Below are positions 10,002-21,503 of a stretch of 64,000 nt of DNA, in pieces; the first letter of the stretch is position 1; every line of letters begins with the position of its first letter. A program made the translations under genes and the position numbers. This stretch comes from Acholoe squamosa (Eukaryota; Annelida; Polychaeta; Phyllodocida; Polynoidae). The stretch covers positions 77,730,002 through 77,794,001 of the forward strand of contig OX439039.1 in the NCBI GenBank assembly GCA_949317995.1, read 5' to 3'. The notes under the pieces were generated by a model, which was given only the letters and a program-made list of their open reading frames with translations, had not been told where the DNA came from and did not search any database.

Positions 10002-11290
10002 TTAAAGGAAAAGACAACCTTCTTTTCATGTTGACTTATTTTGGCAGTCTTTATGTTAAATAAACGTTTTCTGACATACTGATCAGCTCATCTGATATCA
10101 TAAGGGCAGGCAGCACGCCTCTCTGATGCAGTCTATGACGTCACCAGGTTTTGTAAAACCCCAAAAATGACCCTGGGTGAAAAATGACCCAGGGTGAAAA
10201 ATGACCCTGCTCTGTCTGAAAAAGCAATTTTAATTTGCTTTTTTGGGCCATTTTTCTTTATCTGTCCATCATAAAACCATCATATATGAAAAGAGGAGGA
10301 TTGATAATGGTAGTGTAGAATACCAAACTACTTTTTATCCATCTTATTTTACATTCTGTTTTAATTATTGCAGGAGGGTGTTGCTCCTATAGTACAAGGA
10401 AGAGCTGGCTAAAAATGCCCTTGTTTCCAGTCCTTTCTTTTCATGTAGCTGTAACTTGTCCCTTTTGTTGCTCACAAGTGGTCATTCAAGTACTGTGCTA
10501 AAAAAGGGGGATTTGAGTAGGTTCCTAGTTAGGAGAAGTCAGTCAGTATAGTATATTATAGAGTGTGTGACATGAGTAGGTACCTGATAGTGCAGCTCTC
10601 TCTGTTTTAAACAAGGCAGCTGACTTTTTAGACTAATGTGGTGAGTGCAAGTTGAATGGTGAAGCAGAGCGTGACTTCTTTTGAAAAGAGGGTACCTACT
10701 GACAGCTCTTTTTACCATAGGAGCAACACGCTCCAGTGGGCATGAGGGAAAATAGCTCTCTGGGCTTACAATAATGCAAATGATAAGTTTGTATCATATT
10801 TGAGATTGATAAATCATACATCACTGCAAAGATCAATATGTATCCTAGTTAAATCTAAAATAACTTTTGGATATGAACTATAGCAGTTGAGAAAACACAT
10901 TTTGAAACTTAATCTGCTGCCCATTCATAACTGAAAGCCAGTATAGGGGAGAGGCCACTTATCTAGGTCAACTGATAAGGCAGAGAGAGGGGGAAGGGGA
11001 GGGGTGGGGGCAGGGTCATAAATGACACTGTGTCAAAAATGACCCAGGGTCAAAAATGACTCTTGGCTGAAAATTCTTCAAGTAGGGTGAGTGGGGGGAT
11101 GGTGGGGGGCAGGGTCAAAAATGACTACAGGTCAAAAATCACCCAGGGTCATTTCTATACTTTAGCTTAGACCTGGTCACAAAAGATCTGCTTATAATAG
11201 TATACTGATTATTATGCCAGAAAACCTTTATTGAATATAAAGATTACAGAAATAAGTCATCATGAAAAGAAGGTTGTCTTTTCTTTTAAA
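10002..11290. mobile_element. Large inverted-repeat element (about 1.3 kb) hosting a nested MITE
   Basis: The left end (10002-10100) carries AAAAGACAACCTTCTTTTCA, then TGACTTATTT and TTTTCTG.CATA. The right end (11200-11290) is the inverse of the same words with about 80 bp of near-matching sequence. GGGTCAAAAATGACCC-type words cluster inside both ends (10165-10215 and 11013-11155). No transposase frame. A separate MITE occupies 10373-10734. Confidence 0.6.
10373..10734 (+). mobile_element. MITE family copy 1 (TIR GGGTGTTGCTCC)
   Basis: Ends GGGTGTTGCTCCTATAGTA and its inverse, with AGAGCTG just inside both. Nearly the whole sequence recurs in reverse orientation at 21504-21851. It is nested in the larger inverted-repeat element, so it inserted later. 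Confidence 0.75.
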
Positions 11291-11836
11291 CACCCACTTC
11301 TTACACTGCCGCCAATGGAGGAAGGTACTCCTACTCTGAGTGACCTCACGGTATAGATAAAACCAAGTGGCTTCCACTAATGCCTTCCTAATGGGGATTC
11401 CTCATGAAAATACAGTTTACTTGGAGTCTCTGTGTGGAGTTTAGCACATCACGGCACCCACGCTAGTAGTAGTAGGCACATTCCAGCTTAAGTCCATTTT
11501 TTTCATGTCCTCAGATGCAAATTGGTCATATTTTGCCATGTAATCTATATAGCATAACGTGAATGGTTTGTAATGAATTCTGAAGTCTCAGAGATTTTTT
11601 TCATGTGTATTAAGATGCTTTTATATATTATCTTTTCTGAATTAAGTATGTGAAACTATGGGGAGGAGATCAAAAGTGCCTGTCCTCAACTCAAATTTTC
11701 ATATTTGAGGCATATTTGTAAAATGATCTTTGAGAGTAGTGTCTCACATGCTTGAATAGGTGATATCATTGTCATCTCAATTTTTCTATACATTTCAAAT
11801 TGTGAGCCTGTGATAGATAGACATTTTTTTTATGGC
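11291..11836. other. No gene seen
   Basis: Spacer before the LTR retrotransposon; only short open frames. Confidence 0.35.
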
Positions 11837-12304
11837 TGTAGTGTTCTACCCCTCGATGTTCAATCGAATCTTTCGATAAACAACGAAGAATAACTATTCA
11901 GGTTCCAGTTAAAACTTTATTGTCTAATAACACATAGGCATCAGCCGTTCTCGATCACAGTTACAGGTGGCAGAGTTTGGACTCTATAACAGGTTCGACA
12001 CTAGGCCTTCTAGTGTCTACAGTTGATATTCCACATACACCTCCTCTGTGCAGCAGCACAGAGGAGTACTAGAATATGGTAGCCGGGCAGCTGCCAACCA
12101 TCGCTCACGATGGTCAGTCGGGGCTGGACTGACCTTGAGGAAGGCCGTACAACGGCCTTATATACACCGGAGTCGAGGGCCACGTGACCAAGTGGTGATG
12201 TGGCGGTGGACTCCAGCGCCCCCAGGCGTCGGGTAATAGAGGTGCTCTCGATGTCGCCCACGAGGACCAGGAAGGTACCTCGAAGACGACGCGGGACCAC
12301 CACA
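11837..12304 (-). repeat. 3' LTR of the Gypsy-type element
   Basis: 468 bp, TG...CA in the sense (minus) direction. It carries a TATATAAGG box (about 12157-12165), an AATAAA signal (plus-strand TTTATT, 11916-11921), and a perfect 11-bp stem with a 4-nt loop at 12041-12066. Confidence 0.88.
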
Positions 12305-12316
12305 CCACCCCCCACT
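12305..12316 (-). promoter_or_regulatory. Polypurine tract
   Basis: In sense, AGTGGGGGGTGG lies directly against the TGTGGTGG start of the 3' LTR. This is the expected place for plus-strand DNA priming. Confidence 0.7.
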
Positions 12317-12382
12317 AGACTGAAACGAGGTCTCTGACAATTCAGAGATCCCGGATCAGTCTAAACAATTAGATAATAATAT

Positions 12383-12665
12383 GACTGACCATCGTGAGTG
12401 ATGGTTGGCGGCTGCCCGGCTACCATATTCTAGTACTCCTCTGTGCTGCTGCACAGAGGAGGTGTATGTGGAATATCAACTGTAGACACTAGAAGGCCTA
12501 GTGTCGAACCTGTTATAGAGTCCAAACTCTGCCACCTGTAACTGTGATCGAGAACGGCTGATGCCTATGTGTTATTAGACAATAAAGTTTTAACTGGAAC
12601 CTGAATAGTTGTTCTTCGTTGTTTATCGAAAGATTCGATTGAACATCGAGGGGTAGAACACTACA
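12383..12665 (+). repeat. Inverted partial LTR copy
   Basis: This 283-bp stretch is the reverse complement of LTR positions 11837 to about 12119, ending ...ACACTACA at 12665. It sits inside the 3' untranslated part of the element, so the left end forms a large palindrome with the intact LTR. No primer site follows it. It could be an insertion remnant or a product of recombination between inverted copies. Confidence 0.82.
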
Positions 12666-13157
12666 CTGGACGGATCCAGTAGAGGAATATATAGAAATAT
12701 AGTTTCTACTGTACTGTAGAAAAAAATTATTATCACAGTTAATTATAAGGCGTTGCTCCATCCAACGTAGGAGACCAGTGTCGAAACACTGCTTCACGAC
12801 CTGCTCCTGGTCGATCCGAGGGAGGCACGACCGGGTATGGCAACCGGGGTCGTGTCGTTTCCTCCCTGTCTCGTTGAGAAGCTCCTTCCAGCGTAGGAAG
12901 CCCATCGATAGTGTACAGTACTACTATGATGGTCCTTCGACCGTGAGGCCGAGGATGTGTGGCACCACCGGGCCCTAAGACCGGGGTGGCGTCAGATCCA
13001 CACAGCTTCGCAGGGAGGTCCGAGGACAGGAAAGGTACCCCCACTCATGGAGGGTACACCGTCGTCCGGGAACGAGTTCCCGGGGGTTCCGTGCTGACAT
13101 CGAGACTCTGTTCGATGTCAGTGATCCAAGCTGAAGAGGAGGAGCAGTAGTATCATA
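12666..13157 (-). other. 3' untranslated interior of the Gypsy-type element
   Basis: Between the stop of the last frame and the inverted LTR piece. Overlapping minus-strand frames (12513-12905, 12739-13044) show no recognisable domain and partly run into LTR sequence, so I do not call them genes. Confidence 0.4.
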
Positions 13158-15445
13158 CTACTGATCCTCCGAGATGGACCCTGTAGCGGCGTCGATTTCA
13201 GCCTGCTCTCCGTCAGTGCGCTCACCCTCATGTGAAGCACTGGCGGCTAGCTGGCCCAAAAACGTCGGCGACTCCGGCAATGGGGCCACATGGTCCATTG
13301 TCGTACTCCAAGCCTCGTTAGAGGTCTCGGGTGCATCCCGGGAGTCTCCCTCAGCATCTGAGTGGAGAACGGCCGAGTCTGCTGAGTCGCTTCCGTCGTC
13401 GTCGTCGCTCTCCCGACCTTCAAGGTCGCCCTTGTCTCCCTGGTCAGGGGGAGCCGTTGGAGATTGATCGACGACATCGACGTCCCCGTCTATATCCATC
13501 GACTGTTCCGCCTCGGCAGGTTCTACTGCTTGGGCGGAAGCCGACGGGTCCGGGCAGACGGCTACACTCGCAAGGGCCAGAGGTGTGATGCCATGAAGAT
13601 CCGGATGGATCCTCGGTGACACCACTCTCTGAACCGGTGGCGGTGTAGGCTCGGTGGCTCCCAAGAGGGTTATCAAGGGAGCCGAGGAGGAAGGCGGGGC
13701 TGCTGGTGGGTAGACGGAGGCACCGAGAGACCTACCCGGGGTGTCAGGCTTGTCCTGCACCACCTGCTCTCGGCCCAACATCGTCATAGCCGAGCTCAGA
13801 CTGTCAATCTTTGGAGATAACTCTCTCAAAGGATTCGTCTGAGCCGCCAGCGTCCTGACGTCAGGGACCACTCCACCCTCGATGAGGTACCTCTGCGCTT
13901 CGCGAGAGGGCTCAGTTCGAACGCACAACCCAAACGCCATTCGATCGAACTCATAGAGCCCCCTCTGGTAGGAAAAAGCAGTTTTCTCAACGTCGTCGGG
14001 ATTCATCCCGATCTGCTAATATCCAGATTGGAGATTGAGACAACTAAACCACTTGTTTCCTCCTAGGGCATCCAAGGATTCGTCGATGCGCGGGAGGGGG
14101 TAGGCATTTTTCTTAGTCACTCCATTCAGACATCGATAATCGACGCAGAATCTCATGGTCCCATCCTTCTTCGTCACCATCTGGACGGGACTGGACCAGG
14201 GACTAGTACTTGGCCTAACCACCCCCGTATCCAACATCTAAGTTGTTCATCCGCCGCAGCTTTCTTGCTGAGCGGAATCCTTCTATAAGGGACTCGGATA
14301 GGTTGTGCGTCACCCGTGTCGATGTTATGCAGACATCGATCGGTGCGCCCTAACGGTTCATCTGGGGATTTAAAGACATCCACATGCTTACGTAGTAAGG
14401 CGGACAGCTTCAGTCTTTCTTCTGGCTGGGTCAGGTGGGTGTCGCCATACATGTCTAACAGCCAGGTAGGGAGCTCCCCCGTGTGGGTGCTCGCGATTTC
14501 TGCCGTCTCGATGTCTGTAGCTTCTCGCTCGAGACGCATCATCACGGATCCTACCTCCGGTGAAGAGAATTCACCGTTTCTGTCAGCGTACTGTATAGTA
14601 CCGACCACCTGGCCCTTCTCCAGGACAATGTCTCGATTCAGTGGATTACAGATGGGAAACACTGTTCGACGGACATTGCTGACAAGGGCAGCCTCACCAA
14701 CCAACCCAAAACTTCTCAGAGTTTTCAGGTCGGGTTCGACTATGCCCTGTCGGTCTCTTTCCAGACCTTCGGATTTTACCAAGACGTCGCACCGATGTCT
14801 GGCAGGTATCCTAGTGGTCTGTGCTACTGAGGCTATCGATGACACTCTCTTCAGTTTACACTGATGGTGCTCTTCTACCGGCTCGGTCATGACCAATTGA
14901 CCCGTCCTTGGGTTCAGGATCATACCATATAATGCCGCGAAGTCGAGCCCCAGAATGCCATCGTCAGCCACATCGGCCACTATTGGGCTAAACACATAGT
15001 GGGTCGATGCGACCTTAAGAGGTAGAACCAATCGACCATAAGTCCGCATTTCGGCTCCAGACGCAGTGCACGCCGTTATTCCCTCGTAGAGATTATCTGA
15101 CGGCACTACTAACGTTTTCGCGAGTTCCCAAGAGACAATGGTGTGGCTGGCACCAGTATCTATCAGGAAGTCTAGAGAACGCCCTCAAATCTCTGCAGAC
15201 AGGTACCATCGTTTCCCCGACAAGGGGGCGGTTCCTGCTAGCATTCTCAACCCTACGTCAGTACTCAGATCGATCCCTCTCTTCTTCAGAAAAGAGAGAC
15301 AGGGATCATCTGAGGGAAGCTCTGTTGCGCAGACTCTGGCCAGCTGCCGCATCAGGGCTTCTCTCCCGGCGTCGACTTTCACTTTCGATCCAGTCGAAAC
15401 CTCGACCTCGGAGTTCGGGCTGCCAGCGCCCTGTTCCTTGGCCAT
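13158..15445 (-). pseudogene. Gypsy-type pol: protease and truncated reverse transcriptase joined to an acidic tail
   Basis: On the minus strand a linker (15445-15185) ends at an in-frame TGA. The same frame then continues into an aspartic protease with DTGASHT (Asp codon at about 15158-15160) and ILGLDF downstream (about 14950). A frameshift near 14240 leads into the reverse-transcriptase fingers: [28 protein letters not shown] and LQSGY, followed by a stop where the family has Trp. The frame resumes at 14006 and reaches RMAFGLC at about 13923. There it switches abruptly to about 255 residues that are Pro/Ser/Asp/Glu-rich and carry no enzyme motif. The YxDD site, RNase H and integrase are absent, so an internal deletion probably fused the palm region to the C-terminal tail of the polyprotein. 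Confidence 0.78.
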
Positions 15446-15669
15446 TGAGGCTTTTTCTACACCGACATCTTCGGAACCCGACCGGTGATCAACCGGTGCC
15501 GCTGTGGTAAAGGGCTGGGACGGCCCTACCGGGACCTTAGCTAGTTCCCTCGAATCTACTGTCGTCTGATCAGGAGTGCCAGAGATGCTGATACCTTGGC
15601 TTTTCGATGGTCGGGCAGCTCGATTGCCACGTCAAGCCGCCCGCCTCAGTTTTCCGTCGCGTCAGGTGG

Positions 15670-18197
15670 TTATCCTTTAATCGGCTCAGGGCAAGTTCGT
15701 GCGAAATGCCCCTGCTTCTTGCAGTTCCAACACTTGGCGTCAGACGGAGGGGTACTCGGCTTCTCTGAGCTAGTAACAGGGACATCCCCTCCCTCGATAA
15801 CCCTGAGTAAATTCTTCAATTGACTCAGCGAGAAGGTCTGTTCCTGTACCTTGGGTTTGGAGGCCTTGTTTGGTGTTTTCGATTTACCAGCGGGTTTCTG
15901 ACTTTTCTTAGTCTTACTCCCCGCCCCGGGCTTCGAGTATGAGGACACCTCCCTCTGTCTCTCCTCGACCAAAGCGGCGTCGGCCAACGCCGACAATGCA
16001 TTTGTCGAGGTAGGGTTCACCAACTTCGGCAGGAGTTGTTGTTTCCGCAACAACTCATCTGCCAAGTCCATGAGATCCTTGAGGGACATGTGCGCCATTC
16101 TCGAAGAACGTCTTGTTGTAAATCAACGTCATACAATCCTCCTATGAACAACTGGTTGACTTTGGTTATGAGCCATTCAACCGAGAAGTCCACACCTGGA
16201 TAGGCATCGCCGGCAAGACGTCTCAAAGCAAAGCCATAGGCTCTAATGCTTTCGTTCTTGCCTTGGCGTCTCTTCTCCATTGTGACAATGGGATCTTGGA
16301 GGCTAGAAGTCATGGCTTCTGTTACCATGTCGACCAGACCATCCAAAGTCCCATCTCCATGCTCCTCCCATAGCCACACAGTATCAGCCGCGGGGCCATT
16401 TTGGAGTAACATGAGGAGTTGAGCTAATGCCATACTCGAGGTCCACACATTTACTCGACGGACGTGATTGAATCCGTGGTACCAACGGAGCCAATCATCC
16501 TTCCATGTAAATGGAGGGCACTCGACTGACCTAGTTCGGGCCGGTTCATGCCCGATAGAGGTATTTTCAAACATTCTGCTTGATCTCCTGACCTGATCAA
16601 GAGCGAATGTTGTACCTCTTCTAGGTATTTGATGGTCCATCCCCATGTTTCTCATAGTCGTGTCTGCACGACTATGATTCATCCCCCAAGGGTTACCGGA
16701 ATCGGCCTCACTCAAATGCGAAGCCTCGAACCTGATATCCCTATATTTGGGTGGATCAACATGTTGTTGGGTCGTGGTAGGGGTCGAGAACTGCCCGATC
16801 ACTCCGCTTAGACCATCGGTGCGCGGCATCGAAGGAACTGGTTGGGTTCGACGTGACCTCGAATCCACTTTCGAGATGTCGTCGATTGCCCCCACCATTC
16901 TACCTATCTCAGCCTGCTGTTTTGAACGTTCCGCCTGTCTTAATTCCGACACTAGGAATTCCAGGCGGGCATGTTCGGGCTTCGAGAGATCTCGTTGCTC
17001 GCCGAGGGCAAAGAGCTGCTTGACCTCCTTCATGGCACGATCAAGCCACTCTCTGTAGTCAGGGTTTTCGACTAGGTCCTCTTGAGTGGCAACTCTAGTA
17101 GTGCTGCATTCACTACTTTGTTGCTTCTCTCGAAGTCTAGCGGCACGCAATTTCGATTCCGTCTGCTCCTTCAGACATTCCTCGAGTGCGAGTTCATCAC
17201 GAACTTCTTTATTCACCCTGGCTTCATCAGCCTTCCTGCGAGACGATATCTCCCGTCGGAGATTATCGATTTCTCCACGCATGGCTTCCAGAGTATCCGA
17301 ATCCTTCTGATCCTTCAGTGATTGGGCTACTAGGGATTCAGATTTCAAGGAATTAAGCTCGGCCTCGTGCCTCGCTTTTTGTTCCATTAGAATCTGATAT
17401 TCCGCCAATTTGTTTGCGTGTTCGATACGTTCCTCACAGCGACGACGCATTTCTGCCTCGTCCCTGGCTCGAGCATCCTCGTCAGCTTGCATCTGACAGA
17501 GTAACGACTCCCGTTCCTGACGTAGCTGTTCGACCTGCTTTTCATAAGCTGTTAGGTGCTCAGCTACTTCTTCAGTATGCTCGGCTGATTGTTGGTTCAA
17601 CTCATGCCGCAACTCTTGCAGTTGTTCCTCCAACATAGTCTTTTCTACTTCTTGTAGTTTCAACTTATGTTTAAAGGATGTCTGCTCATGCTGGGCATCC
17701 TGAAAATCGTTTCGAGCTCTCTCGACACATTCTCGGCGGTTAGTAGCAAGGCGGTCGATCTTTGCTTTTAGTGATTGACAATCCTTTGCTGTCAATCGAC
17801 TACGCTTGATCTCCGACTTCGTTGCAAGCAAGGACTCTTTTTCGCTAGAGAGCTGCTTGACCTTCTCTTGAAGATCAGCAAGTTCTCTATTCGCAATCTG
17901 AGTCTTGTTCGAAGCCTCTAGCGCTTGCTGCCTTAGCTGTTCCAATTTCAGCTCTATTTCTGTACTCTTCTCCTGAGCTTTCGTGGTGTTACTCGCGAGA
18001 GCATCCAACTGCTGACGACCCTGGCGCAGTTGGCTTTGCTGCTCTTGCAGCAACTCCTCATTGAGTCCCCTGCCACTGTCCATACTTCCTTGTATCGACA
18101 CGGGCGAGGGACCCTCGAAGGACCAATTGCCAAGGCCCATTGGAGTTCCCACGGGCGAGGCTGATTTTTCTACATAGGACAAACTCTGTGTCCTCAA
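15670..18197 (-). pseudogene. Gypsy-type Gag with long coiled coil and CCHC zinc knuckle, frameshifted
   Basis: The first frame (18197-16017) starts at ATG about 260 bases inside the primer site. Residues of roughly 50-400 form a long Glu/Gln/Arg-rich coiled coil. A retrotransposon Gag domain follows (WKDDWLRWYHGFNHV, then VTMEKRRQGKNESIRAYGFA and LFIGGL). Near 16098 the reading moves to another frame (16098-15670, MAHMSLKDLMDLADELL), which ends with one zinc knuckle, CWNCKKQGHFARTC. Gag packages element RNA into cytoplasmic particles, and the knuckle binds nucleic acid. The shift could be programmed or a mutation. The long coiled coil is unusual for a Gag and might be mistaken for a host structural protein, but LTRs and pol on the same strand settle it. 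Confidence 0.82.
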
Positions 18198-18457
18198 GAA
18201 ATTCTCAGCCGCCGGAGAGAGTTGAGTCGATACTCGCCAATTGAGTAATCGGCTCCTTTAATACAGGCCCAACGGGTCAGACGATGGACCTATTATCAGA
18301 GAGTGGCTCAAACCACCACCGATTAGTGGATCGTTCCTATCCACTAACGGGCCTGTAGTCACTTGACGTTGGTGATTGGGGTCATCACCTTCATCCAAGT
18401 GACCCTGCATGTCGAACTTAAGCTCGCAGTACCTATGCGGACTAAAGTTAACAACTG

Positions 18458-18469
18458 GTCACGGCACCA
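18458..18469 (-). promoter_or_regulatory. Primer-binding site matching tRNA-His
   Basis: In sense, TGGTGCCGTGAC begins one base after the LTR end. It is the complement of the 3' end of animal histidine tRNA (GTCACGGCA plus CCA), 12 of 12 bases. Confidence 0.8.
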
Positions 18470-18470
18470 G

Positions 18471-18938
18471 TGTAGTGTTCTACCCCTCGATGTTCAATCG
18501 AATCTTTCGATAAACAACTAAGAACAACTATTCAGGTTCCAGTTAAAACTTTATTGTCTAATAACACATAGGCATCAGCCGTTCTCGATCACAGTTACAG
18601 GTGGCAGAGTTTGGACTCTATAACAGGTTCGACACTAGGCCTTCTAGTGTCTACAGTTGATATTCCACATACACCTTCTCTGTGCAGCAGCACAGAGGAG
18701 TACTAGAATATGGTAGCCGGGCAGCCGCCAACCATCGCTCACGATGGTCAGTCGGGGCTGGACTGACCTTGAGGAAGGCCGTACAACGGCCTTATATACA
18801 CTGGAGTCGAGGGCCACGTGACCAAGTGGTGACGTGGCGGTGGACTCCAGCGCCCCCAGGCGTCGGGTAATAGAGGTGCTCTCGATGTCGCCCACGAGGA
18901 CCACGAAGGTACCTCGAAGACAACGCGGGACCACCACA
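18471..18938 (-). repeat. 5' LTR of the Gypsy-type element
   Basis: 468 bp, begins TGTGGTGG and ends ACACTACA in sense. TATATAAG at 18791-18798 is a TATA box, which would place the start of transcription near 18768. AATAAA (plus-strand TTTATT, 18550-18555) would end R near 18530. The R-region hairpin has one mismatch relative to the 3' LTR copy. Confidence 0.88.
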
Positions 18939-20439
18939 TGTATAATGTCCTCAGATTTCAGTTTATTTCCGAACAATTAATTATAAAATGCTGTAAAATA
19001 ATATCTGAATATCAATAATAATTTGTGTTTAGATAGAATAAATGTACATTGGGGATACTACCTAATGCACTATGGCATTTAGAGAAAGCATACAGTATAA
19101 ATATTTCCTGACTCTACAAAGTTGTGAAAAAAATATAGATTTTTCAGGGTTTCATTTCCGAACAGTTAAAGGGAGTAGACATGATCTACTCAAATGGCAC
19201 CTGGTGGGAAAATATGGAACTGCAAAATTTGACAATATTTACTTGTATTCCTAATTTATATAACATAACCCTTTTTTTCCAACCCTTTAGCTGTGATACA
19301 TAAGCAAATGTCAATGACCATGGGATATTTTAGCATATAATGGCTTCGTTGAATACAAGCAGAATCACCTTGGTGAATACGGCGCTAAAATGTCCCATGG
19401 GAGTTGACATTAGCATTTATGTCACGGCTACAGGGTTAATTTTGCTTTTAAAGACAAGAAAATCCCCCCATTGAATACGGTTATTCTAGTACTAATCTAT
19501 AGTGACGTTCGTATCAGCCATGACATAAATTGGCATTCTACTCATTCTTATCACTGGATTTCATATTTCCTGTACCCATAGACTCCTATACTAAAGGAAT
19601 TAGAAATATTTTTAGTTAATCAGGAAAATTTCATTTTGCTTCTGATCCCTTGCTCTTTGGTTCCAAAATGATTCTAATGATATTATACATGAGGTTTGGT
19701 TAAGAAATTGCTAGAAGATTTTTTTCTATGGAATCAAATGTAGGAAAATTCAGATTCTCATAGGCGGCCATAGTTTTGTTTTAATTAGCTTTGTTTTAAT
19801 TATATTGGCCTGACAAAAAAAAAAGATATTAAAAGGTGAAGTGAGGCATTTAAATAAAAATATTTCAGCTTTTTCATAAAATTTTTTATTTCCGAACGTT
19901 CATTTCCGAACATTTATTTACATTCTATTAAAATCATACTTTTTCTCACATAAATGCCTCTAAAATAATTGATACATTACACACAAAAACAGCAGTGGTA
20001 CTAAATTAAAGCTGATGTATAGCCAGAACTGATGGCGAAATAGATTATCTGGCTATCTTCATCATTTCATCATTACTCTCCTTATGGAAATATCAATACC
20101 ATATTTCCTCTTGTATGACACACTGTGGGGTGTTGTAACTTCAAAAACGACACCCAAGAGATAGACTTAACATGGTATGTACCAGTAGCACCCTCTGTTC
20201 AGTGGTTTAACCACATATTAGAGTCAAACTGTGGCTCCTCCAATTAATTATATGATTGAAGAACAGCGCTTAATCCTACATCGTATCTGCAATTTACAAA
20301 AGGATCTATAGGATATTTCTTAGTCATGGCAGTTAGCATTTATTTACAAATGCCTTCCAGATCCGAATATATGAAGCAGAATAAATATAAGGATGATAAA
20401 GGGGGGGGGGGGATTTAAAAAATAGCATTTACAACCAGA
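18939..20439. other. Spacer with MITE and repeated TTTCCGAAC words, no gene seen
   Basis: TTTCCGAAC occurs at about 18966, 19155, 19889 and 19903, always in the same orientation. A MITE lies at 19281-19437. A G run occurs at 20401-20413. No coding region supported. Confidence 0.4.
19281..19437. mobile_element. MITE with about 50-bp inverted ends (157 bp)
   Basis: AACCCTTTAGCTGTGATACA at the left is matched by the inverse GTCACGGCTACAGGGTT at the right. Further inside, CATGGGATATTTTAGC pairs with GCTAAAATGTCCCATG. No open frame. Confidence 0.68.
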
Positions 20440-21149
20440 AATGTGAGGATCGTGTTTTGGTGTTTGATTAGTTAAAGCTTCTTTTTCATTAATCATCTAT
20501 TTTGAGGGTCAGAAATAGAAAGGAAATGCATTTCCCCAAGACATATAGAATATGCATGCTTGTGTGTCCATATGCGAATAGTGCTATTGTTAGTGACAGC
20601 TCAGCCTTGGGAATGGGTGGGTGGCCATGTATTTCTAGTCCCACTTGCCATATACGGTTTCTGCAGAGGGATTAAACAGAAGATGCGATGTGACAAAAGG
20701 TTATACACTGTATAACTCCACCTCCCAGTATATCCATAGTATCGAATAACGCTACTCCCATTGCTCTATGGCCACCCCCAGCATTTACTTGATGTCACTT
20801 ATTTTAACTTCATAACTAAAATCGGAGGAAATTGACTTCCCATAGCTACTCCTGCAATAAATGATTATGTCCTACCATGAGATTCTGAAATTCAAAAGAA
20901 AACCATCAGATAAGATAAAGGATTCTCATGTTTGCTCTTAGAGGGGACAGTTCTAAGACCCTTAGCCAAAAGCAGGAAGCCCCATATGACTGATAAAAGT
21001 GTAAATTTGTAATGGCAAAAATGTGTGATTTCCTGTTTTGCCTCAAAATCTATAAAAATCTGTAGAGACACCAGAGAGTCCTATTCCTCATATTTGATAG
21101 AGCCAAATACAACATATACCTGGATAAGTAATCAATTACGAGAGCTCAT

Positions 21150-21440
21150 TACGCTGCCCTTCTTGAAATACCAAATTTTGAAAAAAGGCTACTTCCAGGA
21201 AGGCCCTATCCTACAAAGGTGCCACTGAATGGAATAGACTACCTCTAAATGTGCGAAACATTGAAGAAAAATCCAGGTTCAAGGACATACAATGCAAAGC
21301 TTTTAAGACACTAATTCTTAAAAGAGGCCTTGGTTAATAAACTATACAACCCGGAGTGATGTCTGCGGAGAGAGGTACCTACATTTCCTGCCCCACAAGT
21401 TGTTTACAGTCTAAGTGATGAAATAAAGGTGTCCTTTCTA
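21150..21440 (+). pseudogene. LINE 3'-end fragment
   Basis: Bases 21209-21340 encode WNRLPLNVRNIEEKSRFKD followed by a Phe/Lys-rich stretch and a stop. This is the conserved C-terminal tail after the reverse transcriptase in CR1/jockey-type LINEs. AATAAA lies downstream near 21423. 5'-truncated and private to unit A. Confidence 0.55.
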
Positions 21441-21503
21441 GTAATGGGTCTAAGTCATGGGAATTTCCCCATTTTGCTTCATCCCTCATCTTGTCACCCT
21501 GCA

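Larger units (their letters stand above)
11837..18938 (-). mobile_element. Gypsy-type LTR retrotransposon, minus strand, with defective pol
   Basis: Two same-orientation 468-bp LTRs bound an interior with primer site, gag, protease, part of reverse transcriptase and polypurine tract in the order expected for a minus-strand element. By eye the LTRs differ at about eight positions, so the insertion is fairly recent. The flanks (ATGGC on the left, TGTAT on the right) show no target duplication, suggesting recombination or rearrangement. The interior lacks the catalytic part of reverse transcriptase, RNase H and integrase, so this copy cannot move by itself. Confidence 0.88.

Noticed and set aside
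12010-12340. Open frames of about 60-100 codons in the LTR
   Set aside because: The same frames appear in both LTRs because the LTRs are copies; no domain, no independent start context.
14316-14864. 182-codon open frame on the plus strand
   Set aside because: Antisense shadow of the Gypsy-type pol frame; no domain of its own.
16629-17638. Several plus-strand frames of 60-103 codons
   Set aside because: Antisense to the coiled-coil Gag; codon structure reflects the other strand.
16017-18197. Long coiled-coil protein as a host structural gene
   Set aside because: It is followed by a Gag domain and zinc knuckle and lies between LTRs on the same strand.
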